Of a stretch of DNA of 9,307 bases, positions 5,487 through 9,307 are shown one piece after another (the first letter of the stretch is position 1; every line of letters begins with the position of its first letter). Under the pieces are notes generated by a model. That model ran no database searches, had not been told where the DNA came from, and saw nothing but the letters and a program-made list of their open reading frames with translations. Where the stretch lies: contig CAJXXO010000086.1 in assembly GCA_913062655.1 (NCBI GenBank), positions 1-9,307 on the forward strand, read 5' to 3'. Position numbers and translations under genes: made by a program. The DNA is from an uncultured Bacteroidota bacterium (lineage in GTDB: Bacteria > Bacteroidota > Bacteroidia > Chitinophagales > S012-47).

Positions 5487-6169
5487 CGCAATCCGGGTAA
5501 CAAAACTTCCGCCAGTGGGATGTCAACAGGAGAGGTGATTTTGATATTTTCCTCATTCCCTGGCACCAAGTGGATGGTATAACCCGCAGCTTCTACTACA
5601 CTGGCATCATCTGTAAATGAATTCGAAAAAGGCCTTTCATAGGCCTTTTTTAGTTGATGGACCTGAAAACACTGCGGTGTTTGTATGAGGCGAAACAAAC
5701 CACGGTCTACTGCATGGCTTCGATGCCCCTCCATTTGACGGATAGAATCTTTTAGCGGAATAGCAGGAATGGCATTGCCTTCTTCCGCTGCTGTAGCAAA
5801 GGCTTTCTGAATCACATCCGTACTCACCAGCGGTCGAACTGCATCGTGTACACCAACGACCCCAGCGGTATCGGGGATTTGCTCCAGTCCATTCTTTACC
5901 GAGTGGAAACGGGTTTCACCTCCGGTAGTGACTTGGTAGGTGGCTGTTGTTGGATCATTTTCCAATGTCTGCTCAAAGGTGGTCAGGTGGTCTTGCGGTA
6001 GCACAATAATCTGTGTTGCCTCCGGCAGGGCTTTATAGAAGCGCTCCATCGTATGACGAATGACCGCCCGACCTTGTAGATGCAAAAACTGTTTTGGAAT
6101 AGTACCACCCATGCGGGTACCCGCTCCACCAGCTACAATTATGATGAAAAGTGATGCAGACTCTGCCAT
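5483..6169 (-). CDS. ispD: 2-C-methyl-D-erythritol 4-phosphate cytidylyltransferase
   Basis: The third step of the MEP (non-mevalonate) isoprenoid pathway: CTP plus MEP gives CDP-methylerythritol and diphosphate, in the cytosol. At 228 residues it has standard IspD length. Motifs: IIVAGGAGTRMGGTIPKQF (10-28), the CTP-binding loop with the catalytic Arg19 and Lys26; GGETRFHSV (83-91), with the CTP-contacting Ser; VHDAVRP (107-113) with the metal-binding Asp109; TPQCF (164-168); the TDDAS block (186-190); and ENIKIT..VD (207-216). The start lies 9 bp after the queA stop on the same strand, so the two form an operon. Oddity: codons 174-182 encode a perfect 10-bp hairpin with flanking A and T tracts. 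Arg179, in this hairpin, is the only AGG among the gene's 12 Arg codons; all others are CGN. Confidence 0.97.
   Translation of the reverse strand: MAESASLFIIIVAGGAGTRMGGTIPKQFLHLQGRAVIRHTMERFYKALPEATQIIVLPQDHLTTFEQTLENDPTTATYQVTTGGETRFHSVKNGLEQIPDTAGVVGVHDAVRPLVSTDVIQKAFATAAEEGNAIPAIPLKDSIRQMEGHRSHAVDRGLFRLIQTPQCFQVHQLKKAYERPFSNSFTDDASVVEAAGYTIHLVPGNEENIKITSPVDIPLAEVLLPGLR
5626..5651 (+). terminator. Terminator-like hairpin inside ispD, for the DUF2795 transcript
   Basis: AAAAAGGCCT (5626-5635), loop TTCAT, AGGCCTTTTT (5641-5650), then one more T: a perfect 10-bp inverted repeat with an A-tract before and a T-tract after, the form of a bidirectional intrinsic terminator. On the plus strand it lies 140 bp past the DUF2795 stop, in otherwise untranslated antisense RNA, where it can fold freely. 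On the minus strand it lies within the translated ispD message, where ribosomes would tend to keep it open. The GC core is short (GGCC), so termination strength is uncertain. Confidence 0.5.
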
Positions 6170-6178
6170 GGGATAGCC

Positions 6179-7228
6179 TTACAGAATCATCATAGCATCT
6201 CCGTAAGCAAAGAATTTATATTTCTCCTTAATGGCCTCTTCATAAGCTTTCATGATCAGGTCGTAACCCCCGAAGGCGGCCACCATGATCACGAGACTAG
6301 ACTTTGGCAGATGAAAGTTGGTAATCATCGAATTGGCGATGCTGAATGGGTAGGGGGGATGAATAAATAGGTTGGTCCATCCTTCCTGGCTTTTCAACTG
6401 TTGCGTGGCCGATACCGCAGACTCTATGGCGCGCATAGTGGTGGTGCCCACCGCACATACTTTTTTATTGGCGTCCTTGGCACGGTTTACCTTATTTACA
6501 CACTCTTCTGTCACCCGGAAGTATTCAGCATCCATTTTGTGCTTGGAGAGATCTTCCACTTCAATATCACGGAAGGTGCCTATACCCACATGCAGGGTCA
6601 ATTGCGCAAAATCGATGCCTTTAATTTCAAACCGCTTTAGCAGCTCCTTGCTGAAATGAAGGCCTGCCGAGGGAGCAGCCACTGCACCTTCTTCTTTTGC
6701 ATACACAGTTTGGTACCGTTCGTTGTCGATCTCCTCAGGGTCTCGTTGAAAATGCTCCGGAAGTGGGGTCTGTCCGAGGCTACGCAGCAGTGTCTGAAAC
6801 TCTTCATCCGGACCATCATAGAGAAACCGGATGGTACGTCCTCTTGAGGTGGTGTTGTCTACAACCTCTGCTACCAGTATATCATTCTCCCCGAAGTAGA
6901 GTTTGTTGCCTACGCGAATCTTTCTTGCCGGATCCACCAGCACATCCCATAGTCGCATCTCATTGTTCAACTCACGAAGCAGGAAGACCTCAATACGGGC
7001 ACCGGTTTTTTCCTTGCGGCCATACATCCTGGCAGGAAACACCTTGGTATTGTTGAGGATCATTACATCATCCTCTTCAAAGTAATCAAGTACATCCTTG
7101 AAGACCTTATGCTCAATTTTGCCTGTGTCGCGGTGTACAACCATGAGGCGTGACTCGCCTCTGTCTTTGTTGGGGGATTTTTCGATTAGTTTCTCTGGAA
7201 GATCGAAGTTGAATTGAGATAGTTTCAT
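6179..7228 (-). CDS. queA: S-adenosylmethionine:tRNA ribosyltransferase-isomerase
   Basis: Transfers and isomerises the ribosyl part of SAM onto preQ1 at position 34 of tRNAs with a GUN anticodon, giving epoxyqueuosine, the penultimate step to queuosine. At 349 residues it has the usual length. Motifs along the protein: LIEKSPNKDRGESRLMVV (14-31), MILNNTKVFPARMYG (56-70), ERYQTVYAKEEGAVAAPSAGLHFS (170-193), LHVGIGTFRDIEVEDLSKHKM (212-232), CAVGTTTMRAIES (258-270), TNFHLPKSSLVIMVAAFGG (303-321) and YGDAMMIL at the C-terminus. These cover the whole family signature without gaps. It is the first gene of a queA-ispD operon and is divergent from the ABC permease. A TAnnTTTG box lies 28 bp upstream of the ATG. 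No preQ1 riboswitch is visible in the short leader. Confidence 0.97.
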   Translation of the reverse strand: MKLSQFNFDLPEKLIEKSPNKDRGESRLMVVHRDTGKIEHKVFKDVLDYFEEDDVMILNNTKVFPARMYGRKEKTGARIEVFLLRELNNEMRLWDVLVDPARKIRVGNKLYFGENDILVAEVVDNTTSRGRTIRFLYDGPDEEFQTLLRSLGQTPLPEHFQRDPEEIDNERYQTVYAKEEGAVAAPSAGLHFSKELLKRFEIKGIDFAQLTLHVGIGTFRDIEVEDLSKHKMDAEYFRVTEECVNKVNRAKDANKKVCAVGTTTMRAIESAVSATQQLKSQEGWTNLFIHPPYPFSIANSMITNFHLPKSSLVIMVAAFGGYDLIMKAYEEAIKEKYKFFAYGDAMMIL

Positions 7229-7256
7229 CTACAGGTAGCCTTAAGTTACGAGCGTG

Positions 7257-7264
7257 CAAATTTA
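7257..7264 (-). promoter_or_regulatory. -7 box (TAAATTTG) for queA-ispD
   Basis: On the minus strand TAAATTTG matches TAnnTTTG exactly and ends 28 bp before the queA ATG, a leader of about 24 nt. No TTG is found at the expected -33 position. The region upstream on the minus strand is AT-rich (ATTTTTAT). Confidence 0.5.
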
Positions 7265-7390
7265 ATAAAAATGAATCCGGTTTCTTAACCTTCTGGTAAA
7301 CTCCTTTGTAGCACCGGTGGTTCCCTCCATGGTGTCGTTATTATTCGTTAATTGAATGAGCGGGAGAGGCCTATTACAGGTGGCTTTTGG

Positions 7391-7398
7391 TAAATTTG
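7391..7398 (+). promoter_or_regulatory. -7 box (TAAATTTG) for the ABC permease gene
   Basis: An exact TAnnTTTG match whose last base is only four bases (AAGC) before the ATG at 7403, so the message would be leaderless or nearly so. It is the same 8-mer as the queA box facing the other way; the two are 126 bp apart across the divergent gap. No -33 TTG is visible at the usual spacing. Confidence 0.5.
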
Positions 7399-7402
7399 AA
7401 GC

Positions 7403-8653
7403 ATGCTGGTATTCCTGCGCATCATCCGAGAGAGCTTTCTGCTGGCCTTGCAGGAACTGAATAACGCAAAACTGCGTGCCCTGCTCTCTTTGACCGGTAT
7501 CACCATTGGTATACTTTGCATCATTTCTGTATTTGCAGCCGTTGACAGTCTGGAAAAGAATGTGCGCGACAGCGTAGATGAACTGGGTGACGATGTAGTA
7601 TTTGTCCAGAAGTGGCCTTGGGCTTTTGGGTCCGACTATCCCTGGTGGAAATACGTGAACCGTCCGGAAGCCAATTATGACGATTTCAAAGCCCTGGAGC
7701 GGTATAGTGAAAAGGCGGAGGCAGTGGCGATACAGATTATTCAGCAGAATAAGACCCTGAAATATAAATCGGAATATGTAGATGGCGCAGATGTTGCTGG
7801 AGTGTCGCACGATTGGAATATCATCTTCAAACCCACCATAGCGTTTGGTCGCTACTTTACTTTTCAGGAGTCGGAGTCGGGGGATAACGTAGTGGTCTTA
7901 GGACACGATGTGGCCAAAGGGCTGTTTATCGACCCCGAGCGGGCAGTGGGCCAACCGATACGAGTTCTCAATCGAAAGGCATTGGTGATTGGAGTACTGG
8001 AGCGTGAAGGGGAAAGTTTAGTCGGTAGTGGACTCGATAATCTGGCCATGCTACCGTATGCCTTCATGGCGCGTTTTATTAATGAACGATCTCGTGTTGT
8101 GGGCCAGCGTATCAACGTAAGTGCTGCAGAGGGTATTCCTTTGGCTGAGTTGAAGGAAGAAATTAGAAAAATACTTCGCAGAGCCCGAAAATTGCGACCT
8201 AAGGAGGAAGATAATTTTGCCCTAAATCAGATGAGCATCCTTTCAGAGGGCATTTCACAGACCTTTGGCCTGATCAATATAGCAGGGCTATTTATTGGTG
8301 GCTTTTCTATTTTGGTAGGTGGTTTTGGTATTGCCAACATTATGTTCGTCTCTGTCAAAGAACGGACCAAAATTATTGGCATAAAAATGTCACTGGGCGC
8401 AAAGCGACTTTTCATTCTCAGTGAATTCCTAATCGAGTCGGTGGTACTTTGTATGATTGGTGGTGCTATAGGGCTGGGGCTTGTATATGTCCTCTTTCTC
8501 ATTGCCAATCAACTCATCGATTTCACTCTCTTGTTGAGCCTGAAAAACATCATTCTGGGCTTCGGAATTTCGTTTGGCATAGGCGTTTTCTCAGGCATTT
8601 TCCCGGCCTCCACCGCCTCTCGCATGGATCCGGTGGAAGCTATGCGGAAGTAA
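7403..8653 (+). CDS. ABC transporter permease, MacB/FtsX type
   Basis: A 416-residue inner-membrane permease. Topology fits the MacB/LolCE class: a short cytoplasmic lead with the RESFLLALQELNNAKLRALLSLTGITIG block, TM1 (about 29-48), a large periplasmic domain (about 50-285, the MacB_PCD region), then three TM segments (about 288-314, 340-366, 383-405). Between TM2 and TM3 lies KERTKIIGIKMSLGAKR (319-335), the cytoplasmic coupling helix that docks on the ATPase, and the C-terminus GIFPASTASRMDPVEAMRK is the family ending. This class uses ATP to transmit force across the inner membrane (lipoprotein release, macrolide or peptide export) rather than to form a channel. No ATPase gene adjoins it; the LolD/MacB-type ATPase 2.9 kb upstream on the same strand is a candidate partner. 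It overlaps hldA tail to tail by 14 bp. Substrate unknown. Confidence 0.93.
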   Translation: MLVFLRIIRESFLLALQELNNAKLRALLSLTGITIGILCIISVFAAVDSLEKNVRDSVDELGDDVVFVQKWPWAFGSDYPWWKYVNRPEANYDDFKALERYSEKAEAVAIQIIQQNKTLKYKSEYVDGADVAGVSHDWNIIFKPTIAFGRYFTFQESESGDNVVVLGHDVAKGLFIDPERAVGQPIRVLNRKALVIGVLEREGESLVGSGLDNLAMLPYAFMARFINERSRVVGQRINVSAAEGIPLAELKEEIRKILRRARKLRPKEEDNFALNQMSILSEGISQTFGLINIAGLFIGGFSILVGGFGIANIMFVSVKERTKIIGIKMSLGAKRLFILSEFLIESVVLCMIGGAIGLGLVYVLFLIANQLIDFTLLLSLKNIILGFGISFGIGVFSGIFPASTASRMDPVEAMRK

Positions 8654-9307
8654 GGTCGAGCTCCGCCACTTCCACTTTCAATTGCTCCAACTGAATTGGC
8701 ACCACACCCACTGCTTCGCATACAAGGCCACCGGCCAGGTTGGCTATTGCCGCCATTATAGAGGGATCGATGCCCCTGGCCAACAAGAGTGTAGCCACGG
8801 CAATTACGGTATCGCCTGCACCCGACACATCAGAAACACTGCGAATGTGAGCTGGATGCGACCATGTTTGCTTGCCATCGGTCAACCATACCCCTTTTTC
8901 AGAGCGAGTGATGAAGGTGTACTGGTGTGGCATCTCCTGGCGAAGTTGGTCAGCAGCGCGCTGAAGGGCAGCGGGCGTATCCAGTGACTCCGTCAAGTGC
9001 AAGCCCTCCTTCAGCTCCTTTAAATTGGGTTTGAATAAGGTTACCCCACTAAAATCAAAGAAGTGATCCCGTTTCGGGTCTACAGCTACCGGAATACCTT
9101 TATCATTAGCCGCATCCACAATAAGCCGAATCAAGTCAGTGGAAAATACGCCCTTATTGTAGTCCTGCAATAGAATGGCGTCAGGGGATTGTTCCTCCAA
9201 CAGCTTTTGGATGTTACGCCACAAGGGTAGTCTATCGCTTTCAAGAAGGGGGTGCCTATCCTCTCGATCTACACGCAGCATCTGCTGCGAGCGGCCTATA
9301 ATGCGGG
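8640..9307 (-). CDS. hldA: D-glycero-beta-D-manno-heptose-7-phosphate kinase (C-terminal part; cut by right edge)
   Basis: A PfkB/ribokinase-fold kinase that phosphorylates heptose 7-phosphate at O-1 on the route to ADP-heptose for the LPS inner core. The frame is open to the window edge; 221 residues are visible, beginning RIIGRSQQMLRVDRED, which matches the substrate-lid segment of the RfaE1/HldA family. Further motifs: DAILLQDYNKGVFS, GIPVAVDPKRDHFFDFSGVTLFKPNLKEL (the nucleotide-side strand with the conserved KPN.KE), and SDVSGAGDTVIAVATLLLA, the PfkB signature with catalytic Asp in GAGD. The protein ends about 45 residues after GAGD, so it is kinase-only: the C-terminal ADP-transferase domain of bifunctional HldE is absent and should be encoded elsewhere. 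The stop overlaps the permease gene by 14 bp. The N-terminal third lies outside the window. Confidence 0.93.
   Translation of the reverse strand, partial: RIIGRSQQMLRVDREDRHPLLESDRLPLWRNIQKLLEEQSPDAILLQDYNKGVFSTDLIRLIVDAANDKGIPVAVDPKRDHFFDFSGVTLFKPNLKELKEGLHLTESLDTPAALQRAADQLRQEMPHQYTFITRSEKGVWLTDGKQTWSHPAHIRSVSDVSGAGDTVIAVATLLLARGIDPSIMAAIANLAGGLVCEAVGVVPIQLEQLKVEVAELDLTSA

Noticed and set aside
7262..7810. 182-codon open frame on the minus strand opposite the ABC permease gene
   Set aside because: It mostly mirrors the strongly supported permease gene, has no recognisable domain, and shows low-quality composition. The same holds for the other opposite-strand frames over trpS, queA, ispD and plsC.
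8609..8637. GC-rich stem TCCACCG/CGGTGGA just past the hldA stop codon
   Set aside because: It has a 15-nt loop and no T-run on the minus strand, and the sequence is well explained by the conserved permease C-terminus. It is not credible as an intrinsic terminator.
1..9307. Mobile element, prophage, defence island or CRISPR
   Set aside because: No transposase, integrase, toxin-antitoxin pair, nuclease, repeat array or direct terminal repeats were seen. All recognised genes are housekeeping or envelope functions.

Overview
The window looks like ordinary chromosomal core DNA from a Gram-negative member of the Bacteroidota. A Saprospiraceae/Chitinophagia-like lineage is my best guess. The evidence is: Bacteroidota-type promoters (TTG then TAnnTTTG, with little use of Shine-Dalgarno sites); a secreted protein carrying the 'YQAVARD' N-terminal domain typical of this phylum; a small acidic DUF2795 protein ending FFFNEDEY; and a heptose kinase for lipopolysaccharide. 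I see no tRNA, rRNA, CRISPR array, insertion sequence, phage gene or integrase. No stretch above 300 bases lacks a gene.

Layout. Left block, minus strand: the start of a DUF302 gene (cut by the left edge), a secreted YQAVARD protein, then trpS followed closely by a deoxynucleoside kinase gene (trpS is upstream). Middle block, plus strand: a PlsC-type acyltransferase in a tight operon with a LolD/MacB-type ABC ATPase, then a PduO-type cobalamin adenosyltransferase and the DUF2795 gene with its own promoter. Next, minus strand: queA and ispD as an operon, meeting the DUF2795 gene tail to tail with overlapping stop codons. Right block: a MacB/FtsX-like ABC permease on the plus strand, overlapping tail to tail with a kinase-only heptose-7-phosphate kinase (hldA) on the minus strand that runs off the right edge.

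Functionally this is a set of housekeeping and envelope genes: tRNA charging and modification (trpS, queA), deoxynucleoside salvage, isoprenoid synthesis (ispD), B12 activation, phospholipid acylation, LPS heptose synthesis, and the two halves of an ABC system of the lipoprotein-release/macrolide-export type. The ATPase and permease are 2.9 kb apart and may or may not be partners.

I did not find an undescribed multi-gene system. The most interesting signals are regulatory: a perfect 10-bp terminator-like hairpin inside the ispD coding sequence, placed to stop the convergent DUF2795 transcript; mirrored TAnnTTTG elements in the 33-bp trpS/plsC divergent gap; TAnnTTTG boxes only 4-5 nt before three start codons, suggesting leaderless or nearly leaderless mRNAs; a nested inverted repeat abutting the adenosyltransferase start codon; and an 18-bp dyad abutting the DUF302 start codon.
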